This document shows positions 1-10,905 of a stretch of 64,000 bases of DNA, one piece after another (positions within the stretch are counted from its first letter, which is position 1; each line of letters opens with the position of its first letter). A program made the position numbers and the translations under genes. The DNA comes from Setophaga petechia (taxonomy: Eukaryota > Chordata > Aves > Passeriformes > Parulidae): contig JANCRA010000025.1 of assembly GCA_024362935.1 (NCBI GenBank), positions 13,046,936 through 13,110,935 on the forward strand, in the 5' to 3' direction. Below the pieces are notes generated by a model. It was not told where the DNA came from and ran no database searches. It was given only the letters and a program-made list of their open reading frames with translations.

Positions 1-700
1 CCTGGCACTGATGCTAATCCTGCCCGGGTCTGACTGTACAGTACTTAATGTAAAACACGTGATAATTCCTTCTGTAGTTTCAGTAGAAATCTCTCATTTC
101 CTAAACAAGCGTGCTGTGTTCCTGTGTCCTGCCAAGCTGCCGCCGTGTGCCACCCCAGCAGCCCTGCCTGAGCAGCCTGCCCGCTCTGCTGGGTGGTTTG
201 GAGCCCTTTGATGGCAGGCGCTGTTTAATTATCAGTGGTGTTATGTTCCCAGAGCTCGCTACATGAAAGCAAAACACCGGCGGCCTGTAATTAATCTGAG
301 CTAATGTGCCACTGTTTACACTCCATCTCGGAAACCAGACAGATGTAAGAAGACACCCAGCCTTCATCTGGGATCCTCCCAGGTTATTTCTGAGCTATCT
401 TGGGAGAGCTGAGCTGTGTCTGCCCACCCCACAAGTCCCTCAGAAATGAGTACCTTTAACTTTTCTCGGGAATGAGTGGGACACTTTGTTTCCTAGCAGG
501 GAGCAGGGTTAATGCCTTTTTGCTGCCTTACCACAGCCGAGGCTGGCTGGCATGGGCTGGGAGCACAGAACTGCTCCAGTAGTTGTGAATTCTGCAGTGT
601 GGAATGGTGAAACATGCCCTGCTTCCTCTCTTTCTCCCCTGGTTTTGGCTGAGGAGGAGCCTGCTGGCATTGGGGATGTGTGGGATCTCCTTGGTGGAAA
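1..700. other. Non-coding, candidate conserved element
   Basis: No exon is recognised. Between about 225 and 325 the sequence carries several homeodomain-type cores: TTTAATTATC near 227, GTAATTAATC near 287 and GCTAATG near 301. The surrounding DNA is not CR1-like and keeps several CpGs. This resembles a developmental enhancer, but no alignment could be run. By gene order the left edge could be the tail of the ERC1 locus or the ERC1-FBXL14 intergenic space; no ERC1 coding sequence was seen. Confidence 0.3.
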
Positions 701-897
701 GGCAAGCAATTCTCTGGTCTTAAAAATAAAGTATCGTGTATTCATTTCTGATCACCCTACAAGCGATTCTCTGGGACTCCAGTCTTAAAAACAAAATATC
801 ATGGATTAATTTCTGATCACCCTACAAACGATTCTCTGCGACTCCAGTCTTAAACATAAAATATCATGGATTCATTTCTGATCACCCTGCTACAAAT
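701..897. repeat. Tandem repeat, 3 copies of about 57-67 bp
   Basis: Three successive copies share ATTCTCTG (starting at 709, 766 and 831), then a CCAGTCTTAAA-type block, an ATAAAATATCATGGATT-like block and TTTCTGATCACCCT. The first copy lacks about 9 bp (the GGGACTCCA part). Copies 2 and 3 differ at only a few positions, so the array is fairly young. Confidence 0.9.
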
Positions 898-3800
898 ATT
901 TAACAGAACAAGGTGATGAAAATGCCTGGAGGTGTGGAAAGACTGAAAGAGACTATGCATCCTTCATTAGGGTGAAGAGTAATAAAAAGCAACATGACAG
1001 AAGTATATAAACTTTGAAGTACAGAGAAGTAAACCAGGCATTCCTGTGTATACTTTTATGTAATACAAGGTTTCCAATGAAATTGAAATTAAACATCTGA
1101 CACACGTGAAGCTTATTTTTTTGTTACAGTACATAAATAATTGATACTGAGAACATAGTAGACTGCAGAAAGGATTAGATACATGGATAAAAATCTTGCA
1201 CACAGTTTGTTAATTTTATTCTAGTTCATTTAGAAGGCGTGGGGCTTCCTTTTCTTGGACTGTGTTCCAGCTGTAGCCAGTTAAAAGCTCTTCCTGGCAC
1301 TGTAAACCTCCACTGCCTCCCTGGGAGACATCTGACAGGGGACATTAGCTTAGAGGAGTCACTGCCTTAGCCTTGCATTCCACAACATCTCTGCATTGAA
1401 TGATTACTGGGATCAGAGGTGGCCACAACTTTCTAACCACTTGAAGGCTGAAATGTGGGATATGAGGCTGCTGCTGGTTTTTTCCTCGTGGACTGTAGAT
1501 TGAAGGTGACAGTTGCCCATCTTGTCTCACCTGTCTCAGTTCTCTTTGCCAGTCATCCACACCAGCGTTGTGGTGGACAGGTGACCTCTGCAGGTTGGAG
1601 CTGCTGGAGGAAATGTTACATCATCAGGGCCTGTGCAGCTCCATCCTCTTGGGGAACAATGCATTTTTGGTGTTCTCATAGGCATCTTTTTTCAGCAGAG
1701 TGTTTCATTTGGATTCAGTGAGTTGTAAGCTGCTCAGTCATGTAGGGAAGGCTGAGCTGAATTTGACTTTTCTTTGTGGTGGGCGTCTCTTTGGGCTTTG
1801 TTTTCAGTGGACACTGATTTATCCACTGTGTGCCCTCCCACAGCACACTGGCACACTGTATGCCAGGACATCCCAGGGGTGCCTGGGACAGGCTCTCTGC
1901 TTCCACACCCCAGCACCTTGCTGGGTGATCACAGGTAGCCTGCCAGCATCTCTGGCCTGGAGGGGATTAAGAGTTGTAATATCCAGCAGATGGTGCTCAA
2001 AAGCAGATATCCCAAATAGTTGGGTACTGCTGTACCTCTGCATTCCAGTTCTTGGGCAGCAGAGTCCCAGCTCTTGGTGGCTGTGGCAGAGTGGGCTGGG
2101 AGGAGCAGACCTGGAGGGGGCTCAGGTGGTGCTGAAGACCTGGCACCCATGCAAGAGCACTGTGGGGTGGGGGAGTGTCATTTTGGACTAGTTTTTATCT
2201 GATCCCATGGATGCACAGAGTATCCTCCTCAAGCATGGTCTGCTGTGCAGTTTCTTCCAGAAAGAATCCCATTTGCAAGCTCTAAGGCTGCTCAAAGTTG
2301 CAAACCCCTTGCATGGGTGGGGGATTTTCTTCAGAAGTGGCTCCCTATTTGACCCACAGTGCTGCTGTTCCCATGGCTGTGTCTGTGCTGGTAGTGGCCA
2401 GGTCTGCTGTGAGTCCCTGTCACCTGTGTTGAGCCGAGCCCTTTGCCATGCAGGTGAGTGCAGATCCTTTGGCTGCTCTGTTCCAGCCTGTGAGTTTGGA
2501 ACTGAGCTTATGCCTAAACTGAACTGAAACTCTCCAAGTGTATCTTGGTCAAAGATTCCAAGTTTGATCACATTTTTTACTTGCCCAAGCTGCAAGATAC
2601 AGTGCTTGTAACTTGCTCCCATTGTGCTGAGAAGAGTCACAAACCTTTGGGGAACCTTGCAGTGAACCTCCAGCAAGCGTGTGCCAAATTTCAGATGCAG
2701 AGTTTTTCCTCAGTGTTTTTCAGACTGTGTGTTGTAAATGTCACATGGCTCCAAAATGGAGTCTCCAGTGATCAGAGAGTGTAGAATGTGATCAGAGCCC
2801 AGGGATTAGGGAAGGAGAGGGTGAGTTTTTCTTTAGGTAATTATAGGCAGCAGAGTTGCCTGTGGAAAAATCCCTCCTGCTAATGCTCAGCACCTTTTGA
2901 GAATTTCCTGTAGAGTAGGCATCACTGAACTCCCTCACATCAAGGGGAGAAATACCTGTCTGGTCCTTAATCCAAGGCTCTCCTGGATTAAAGAAAGATC
3001 ATAGGTCTTGATTCTATCAAATCCAAAGACTTCATTTCTTTCTTTACAAATCTTCCTTATTTTCCCTAATGCCTTTTCTACTGAGTAAAGTCCCAGAATG
3101 TTTAATCAGCATACCTAATTATTAATACTGTCTCACATAATTCACCTTTATGGTGCTCTCTTGCATGAGGTTTTCCACCAGTGTCTTCCAGTGCATTTTA
3201 CAGAAGAGAATTCTTCTCATGATTTCCCCTTTGCACGTGGGGAAAGCAAGGGAGAGGAAAACGTGGGAGAGACCTGCTTAGGTCATGCAGCAACCAAAGG
3301 TGGGGTCACAATAAAATTCCAGGTTTTTAGTTTTGGGCAGTGCTGGGGCTGTTCCTCCAAGCCTCAGATGGCATTTAGGGCTGTGTGAAACACAGGAGCC
3401 ATTGAAGCAATCCAGGACAGAGCAGGGTGGAAGGCAGAAATGTAATTACACACACGGGGAGCAGTCACGTAGCCAAACGCCAGTGTTTGTGCCAAGCTTG
3501 GTGTTGGCTTTGCCAGCCACCAGTGTGGTCAGGTACCCATTTATTTCCTCTGAGAGACAACAGGTCAGCTCTCTTGGTGTGGTGCTGGAGCACTGGGGCA
3601 GTGTTGACTCAGAGGAAGGAGCTGACTGCCTGAGTCACCCCCGTGGCTTCCTGGAGCACCCAGGGCTGCCATCCTGCTGAGGTCAGGTGAAAGCATGACC
3701 TGGAGTGGTCTGGTTGCAGTTAAATGAAAAGAGATACTGAAAACAACACATCTCACTCTTAAGGGCTAGAAGGGTGATGGGGTTTTGTTTCAGGGTGGGG

Positions 3801-6800
3801 TTTTTTGGTTTGGTTTTTTTTTGGTGAGCTTTTTTATGCTTTTATCTTGAAGTCTAGATTTTCCCCTCCTCCCCACCCAAAAAAAAAAAAAAAAAAGAAA
3901 CCTTCTTTAACTAATTTGGTAATAATAGTACAGTTTCAAAAGTACTTGTTTAGCTAGTGCTGACTGTATGCTTACACAGCTACCTCTGGCCTGGGAAAGA
4001 TGGAAACCACAATGGCTAAGTATAGAGGCCTCTAAAATATCTTCATATATGCAGTGCCTGAGTACACAAACAGAGCTGGTCTCTCTTCTGTCTACAGGAG
4101 CAATATTTTCCATAGGATTTGTATTGAGAGAGATTTTCCCCCTGCGTATTTTTTAAAATAAAGATCCTCCAGAAATGTATCCATGTGCTGAATTCCATGG
4201 CCACCTTCAGCCTGATAAAAGAAGTATAATCTTTTCCTGAAGAAGAGTAAGCACTTTTTCATTCTATGCTGCAGCAGACTCTTGATTTGGGATGGTTTTT
4301 TTGATTGTTTTTCTTTGTTGCATTGTGTGGGGTTTTTTCTTTTACTTTTTAAGAAAGTGGGGAACTATTGCCAGGATTTCAGCCTTAGCTTTTGAGAACA
4401 GCTCATGCAGAAAGGTGAGGTGCTCCCATCCTTGAAGTGTGTAGGATCTGTGGACTGAGTGACCAGAGCTGTGTTAGGTGCATCTGTGTGCAGAGTGACA
4501 CTGCTGGGATGCATTCCTCTCTGCAGCCTCTTTTCTGGAGTCTGAATCTGTCTCTCTTGGAGCCTGACCCCAACTTCTCTGTGTGCCTCCTTTTAAGCCT
4601 TTGACTTGAGCTGCCTGCAGTTTTTGGGTGGTTGTGGGCAAGGCAATTTTTCTGTTCCTGTGCTGTGAGTGTGATACCTCAAGCGTGTCCTGCCAAATCC
4701 CAGCTGTGGGCTGGATTTGCACTGACACAACAATTATTCTTGGTAAATGACAGATTTCTCTGAGCTGGGGCTGGCTCCTCGCTCTGCACGTCGCTGTGGG
4801 CAGTGTGTGACAGTGACATTGTTCTGGTGGGAGTGGCACACTGAGTGCATGCCCAAATTGTGTGCTCCAGGGAGCAGCGCCTGGTGCACGAGACATGCAG
4901 ATCTTGCATAGGTGGTCCTCAGGCACTTGTAGATTCTTCTGTCCTGATTATCTGTCCTGGCTCTGGATCCTCTGCTGGCACACCAGCGACCCTGGGAACT
5001 CCCCAGCTTTCATAATAAGAGTAACTTGTCCTTCATTTCTGGAAACTGCAGCTTCTTTACATGTTTGTTACAATTTGCAGCTGAACGTATAGACAGTCCT
5101 TTCAACACCAAGCCTCTGACAGAGCACAGCTCCAGAGCAGTAACTGCAGACGTGTTTTGAAACCCTTCTGTCTGCAGGGATTGTTCTTTAGGGAAGTGGC
5201 ATGGATGGGACAGAAATGAACATGTGACAAGTTGTGTCTTCATTATAATACGTACCTTAACAATGTTATAATATTGAAACATAAGAAATCTTTGTAACAT
5301 CCCAGTGAAGTAAAATCTCTTTACCTCGTCAGGATTCTCATTTCAGCTCTTGTGGGACACAAGTACTTGTGAGGATAATGATAGTTTCCTGACATGTTTA
5401 TCATACATCTGGAAACCCTCTTGTACAATGCAGCTTGATAACTGGGCTCTTCACAAGGCTGGCTGAAGCATCTGAGGTGCATCTGCAGGGAAAGGAGTGT
5501 TCCTCCAGGATGGAAGAGGCTGTCTAAAACAGAAAACTCCTCAACTTTTTTCTGTTGCCAGTTGTGGAGAGCATTAAAAACACAGCCTAATCTGGGGGAA
5601 AAAATAAAATATTTGAGGTGGATAGAGAGAAAAATTATTAGAAGTAAACTAGCTAGCAGTGGTTGAGTAAGGGGGCTACAGGCTATATACAGGTAGAGAT
5701 AAATAAATTGCAGAAATGATCCAAGTATCTATGATCCTACCTCTGTGCAGAATTTGGATGCTGATCTCTGGAAGTCCGTGGTGTTTCAGTGATACTGTAA
5801 GCAGGGCTTTTCAAGGTTATTTGTGGACAGCAGACTTTGTATAAGCAGAAAGACTTGGGGCTCCAACAGCAGGGCTCACCAGTAGTGCTTGAGAACAGCA
5901 GACTGAAGGAAGATCTGCTTCCTTGGAGGTAGCAAAGGATGGCTGTTCTGTGGCACTGTGCACGGTGCTCCATTTATTTGGGTGAGAAGTTGGGGCTGGA
6001 GCTGCTCGTGCCCTTCTAGAGCCCCTAGTGAATCACACAGGTCACATCCTGTGCTGCTCCTTACTGGTGACTGTGCATTCCTTACCTTGGGATGCTGGAT
6101 TTCACAAGCTGTCTTGGACTCAGAGTATCTCAAAGCCTTAATGAGCAATTTTGAGCAGGATTGGCCATTTGTCTTTTTATCTTAACTGTCTTTAAATCCT
6201 GCAAAAACAGTGTCCATGTGGGTGGAGATGATGAGGTAGAGAGGGGCAAAAAAATGCATCCAAGAAAAAACCAAAACAAAGCCAAATGACATTTAGGCAG
6301 CATTCAAAGTTGCAAAATCAAAATCCCCAGCTTAGGCACCACCTAGCTCCTGGGGGCATCATAATTTCACAAATACCTCATTTGACTTTTTCTCTGTGCT
6401 TGTCTAGGGTTTTAAAATCATTTCTGGTTTAACACCCCTCGGGTGCTGAGTTTTTTACTTAAGTGCCTGCCCCAAAGTGCTTGAGTCTGACCAGCATCCA
6501 GAAGGCAAGCATCCTGCCCCTCAGCCTGCCCAGGTGCTTTTAGAGCTCACCCAGCACATGCAGCCACTATAAGATCAAAAAGCTCCAGTGGCAGCTGCCA
6601 CTTAGTTTTGAAACATCTTGGGGAAGCTCAGGGATCACAGCCTGCATCTCCTTTTTAGCCAACAGCTGCTTTATGCCACCTGCTGAGGGGTCTTCAGCCA
6701 TTGCTTCCTTCACATGTTTTGTTTCTTTCTCCAAGTCTGGAATTGCCATCCACACTGTAGAGGGGCTGACATGGGAGCAGTGCAGAGTATCCCTTTTTGC

Positions 6801-9800
6801 TGTGGTTGGTTTGTGCCTTCTCCACACAGGGTGAGTTAGAAGTGAAGGGAGGCAGGGATTGAAGCAGCTCTCCTGCTTCCTTAGGCTACTGTTTGGAGGC
6901 AGGGAACACCTCTGCTCCCTCTGGCTATGGCTCACCTGCTCTTAGGCAAGTGGGAATGTGGCAATTTGATGGAAGAGGAGCTGATTTTGGGCCAGGTGTG
7001 AGTGCAGGAGCTCCTGGGAGCTCTGAGCAAGGCACAGAACCCCTTGGGCAGGAGAGCCAGCAGTGCCTCTCTGTGGAAACCCAGGGCACTGGGAATATTT
7101 CTCTGTCTGCTCTGGGGTGCCCTGACCCCCAGGGGAGCACTGACTTTGACCCTCATCCATGGAGAAAGTTTCCCAGACTTCAAGATAGACTGGAATCCAC
7201 AGAAGTGTGAAATGGATTATAGAGAGCGGTGTAGGTATGTCACTTGGTCAGAAATTGAGGTTTTGGGATTTTTAGTGTGTTGTGGATGGAAGCAAGATGG
7301 AGGGCACAGGGTGTTGTCCCGGGTTTCTTCTTCATCTTTCTTCTTCCTTCTTCTTCATGGGTTTGGGTGGCATTTTGTAATTGGGCAGAAAAGTCTGCAT
7401 TGGGGGCTCTGTGGGATCAGTTATTGGGTTGAAAGGGAAAATAATCTAGGTGTCAGTTCTTAATTGGATAGTTTAGTCTTAAAAGACCTTGGAGCAAGAG
7501 ATTGTTGGACATTTTGTGCCTTGCTGCTGAATTCACTGCAGTGAGACTGTTTTACTGGTAAGAAATAATACACACCTGAGTCCAAACATTAATTAGTGCC
7601 TCAAGTGCCTTCAATCCAGATCCAGAGAAACCAAGAACTGGTACCTCCACACCTCTCCTCTGGCCTGCCCGTGCTCAGTGGGCTGACATGAGTGGCTCTG
7701 TGCCTGGCATTGAGTTGTTTTGGATCCTCAGTGGTGTAGGACTGTTCTCAGAGGCCGCTAAAGCACCGAGGACCCCAATGCCAGGATCCACCCTTGGAGC
7801 AGAGCCCTCGAAAGCTGGGTGTTACAGTGTGCACATCTTCCCTGCCAAGTCTTTTTTGGAGCCTGCTGCAAGTAACTTGTGTAAGACCTCCTACATAATG
7901 GCTGTGCAGAGCCAAAGCCCAGCCTGTCCAATGGACCTCATCCCTCCTGGCTCCTTGGTTTCTCAGTTCACTGAGGCTCATGGGGCTGGAATAGTTTGCT
8001 TTTTCTCAAGCTTTTCTTTAAAAAAAAAAAAAAAAAATCTCAGTGTTGCTTCTGTGGAAAAGCACTTCTGTTCATTGCATGGGGACTCATCTAACCTGGA
8101 GTCTGGGATCTGTCCTGTGAGACAGAGAGGAGGCAAGCTGCCCAGCCAAGCCCTGGTTTTGCTGGATCCAGCTGCGGTGGTTTAGGTTTCTGGCTGAGTC
8201 CATCTGAAAGCAGCACAGAGCAGAGCACAAAGAGAGGGAGGGTCGTAAGTACCGCCATTCTCTCCTGATAATCCCTTAAAAAATAATTGCAGGCCTAAAC
8301 CTCTGGCCTCCAGCAAATTTTCCACTCGATTAGAGGCTTTTGTGAAGCCGGGGAAAGGGACACGCAGACTTGCACATTGTGCCGCTGCCCGAAACTTCCA
8401 GCTGGGATTTTTTCCATCAAAAGGGGATTTTAGTAAAACCATTATAAGGGGCTTAGTCACAGAAAAGCAGTTGAGCTGAGACAGGGGTAGATTAGCTTTA
8501 ACATGCTTGTTTTTGGCACTAGGGACAGGGTGGAAGTTACACCCGGCCGCTCACATGCAGCCTCCCCTGTCCCGCTGAGTCCCTGGCAGGTGTGGGTGGG
8601 AGATGCTGTTTCCCCATGTTCCCCCTGATGTTCCCCTGGCTCCTGCATTTGAGCCCAGGGGAGGTGAGGGGAAGGCAGTGGGCAGCCCTGGTGCAGTGGG
8701 GTCTGGGTGTGGGGGGCAGAAGTTGCTGTTGCTCAGTTGGCCTTCAGTGTGGTCTGAGCAGGTCTGTGCTAATGGACAGGTGACTCTGGGGAAGGGAGAC
8801 CATGAGAGGAGACAGCGTGGGCAGCCTTAGGGACGCTGTGGTGCCTTTGATCCACATGGGTGGTCCCTGCTCAGGGACAGTCCTGGTGGGGATGTCCAGG
8901 GAGCCGCCGCAGGGCTGCAGGCGGAGCAGTACCTGCTGTTGTGCTGGGACATGTCCCTGCAGGGCTGTCAGCTCTGCTTTTGTTGGGTCAGACTGGCCAC
9001 TGCCTGCAGTAAAAGCAGTGACAGCTGAAGAGTTTGCACAGAGACAGACAGGGAGAGAGGGAGATGGCTTCTTGGAGGGGCTCCTGCTGCTGGGAGCTCT
9101 TCCACAGCCCACACTTGTACACCAGCACTTCCAGGCTGCTCAGTGAGTCTGGTGTGGAACACTAGGAGGTTGTTCTTTGTCCTGACCCTCCCTCTCCAGG
9201 ACTGCCTTAGGCTGGAAAACTCATTTCCATTTTTGCTGCTCCAAGTGGCAGAAACCAGCAGGACTGGAGATGGAAGGGGTGGACGCCAGGCACTGTTTGG
9301 TGACACATGGATCTGGGACATCACCTTAGTCAAGTTGTTTCCACCTCTCTTCCCCCATTAGTGCTGATTTTCCCTTTTTGATGTCTGTGTATGTAATGAG
9401 TCTGCAGAAGCTAATTATTAAAATTCTGTAAATTATAAGGTATAGTTGCATCTGAGAAAGACACCACCATCACTGTCCCTGTAGCAGCAGTGTGACAGCT
9501 GGATAAAAAAGACTGTTTAAATTTATGTGCTAAAAAGGACACACATACAGCTCCAGATACCTTAACCACTACAGTGGTATCCAGTGGAGTAACTGTGCCA
9601 ACAACACAGCAAAACCCTGCATAACAAAATTGAAATAAAATAATCTAAGCATTACTTTAAGTTTGGTCCCACTCCATTACCACTCTCACACTTTCATGCT
9701 TTAAAAATAAAAAAATTGCTGTCAAGCTATAGATGTCAAGAGATGGAGTTTTAGGGCAGAAGTGCTAAGTTTAGGATAGACAGTTTCCAAGAGGCAGCTC

Positions 9801-9861
9801 CTCAGGCTGGGGTGTGAAGTTCTTGCATGATGGGGAGCATTGGTGCACAGTGCAACATAAG
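898..9861. other. Gene-free stretch
   Basis: About 9 kb without a recognisable exon. All open frames are short and overlap on both strands. It contains a T/G-rich tract (3780-3840), an A-run (3879-3896) and an A-run (8021-8037). Near 3200-3320 there is a faint resemblance to ancient amniote interspersed repeats. The stretch 8181-8470 looks enhancer-like (see findings). I cannot tell whether it is ERC1 3' territory or purely intergenic. Confidence 0.6.
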
Positions 9862-10336
9862 GAGATGAACCTGTTGGAGCAAGTCCAGAGGAGGGCCATG
9901 GGAGTGATTGGAGGGCTGGAGCATTTCTGTGAAGACAGCCTGAGAGAGTTGGGTTTGTTCAGCCAGGAGAAGGGCAAGCTCTGGGGAGCCTTGAAGCACT
10001 TTGCACTGCCCAGATGGGCTGCAAGAGAGCTGGAAAGGGAGTTCTGACCAGGACGTGTAGTGATGGGACAAGGCAGGATGGCTTTAAACTGAAAGAGATT
10101 GGGTTTAGATTGCTTACCAGGAAGAGATTCTTAATTGTGAGGGTGGTGAGGCCCAGGAACGGGTTACCTGGAGAAGCTGTGGATGCTCTATCCCTGGAAG
10201 TGTTCAAGGCCCGGCTGGACTGGGCTTTAAGCAATTGTTTCATAGCAGAAGGTGTTCCAGCCCATGGCAGGGGGATTGAAATTAGATGATCTTTAAGATC
10301 CCTTCCAACCCAAACCATTCACTGGTTCTATGACTG
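9862..10336 (+). mobile_element. CR1 LINE, 5'-truncated 3' end
   Basis: A typical avian CR1 3' portion in sense orientation: GAGCAAGTCCAGAGGAGGGC near 9880, the AGAGAGTTGGGTTTGTTCAG segment near 9944, the GGATGCTCTATCCCTGGAAG block near 10181, and the terminal GATCCCTTCCAACCCAAACC ending in a TTCTATGAC-like tail. The reading frame is interrupted, so it is a dead copy. It ends about 95 bp before an orphan CpG-rich patch. Confidence 0.9.
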
Positions 10337-10429
10337 ACTCCCAGTTCAGCTATGCCAAGTGTGCCTTTCCAGTTTGGTTTATGGTGCAGGACCAGATGCT
10401 GATAGTGGCGATGATGACGAGCAGCCTGA

Positions 10430-10905
10430 AGTTCCCCATCCCTTTGCCCCGCCCGCCTCTGCCGCACCGCGCTGCTTCGTGACCGGGGCTGAACGGGCGA
10501 GCCCTTTAGTCCATCCTATTTCTCGCCGTCCCCATTCGGTGCCACGGGTGACCCTTGCGGGCTCGGAGCGGGCTCGGAGCGGAGCCGCTCGTCGGCGGCC
10601 GTGAGCGCCCGCGGCACTCGGCGGGCAATGCTGCCGCCTGGGGGATCGGCGTGGGAATGGCATCGGCATCGGGATGCGCCACCCAGCCCGTGCCACTGCC
10701 AGCACCGCAGGCAGCAGCGCGGTCTCTCCATCTGTTTCTCTGGTTGTCCTGGGTGTTAGACAGGCGAGCGACCCGAGGGATCTCGTTATCGCCGTCACCT
10801 CGGGTCAATGCGCATAGGGTGCCTTGGCCGAGCGGAAGGGGATGTGCCAGAGCCAAGTGAGGCACGGCATCCCTGGCAGCTCCAGGAGCCCGGGGGAGCG
10901 CAGGG
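10430..10905. promoter_or_regulatory. Orphan CpG-rich patch (possible promoter)
   Basis: About 475 bp of clearly GC- and CpG-rich DNA in otherwise AT-balanced surroundings, with a short internal duplication (GGGCTCGGAGC twice near 10559). The nearest recognised gene, FBXL14, has its own CpG island 8 kb away. It could be the promoter of an unannotated non-coding RNA or a distal ERC1/FBXL14 element. Overlapping GC-rich open frames on both strands are not convincing proteins. Confidence 0.5.

Noticed and set aside
1700..2191. 163-codon plus-strand frame
   Set aside because: No conserved domain; overlapping frames of similar length on the other strand suggest chance.
3150..3340. Possible ancient repeat resembling amniote MIR/L3 3' ends
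   Set aside because: Only short blocks match by eye; too diverged to annotate without a repeat library.
7688..8185. 165-codon plus-strand frame
   Set aside because: Interrupted by a long poly-Lys from an A-run and without family resemblance.
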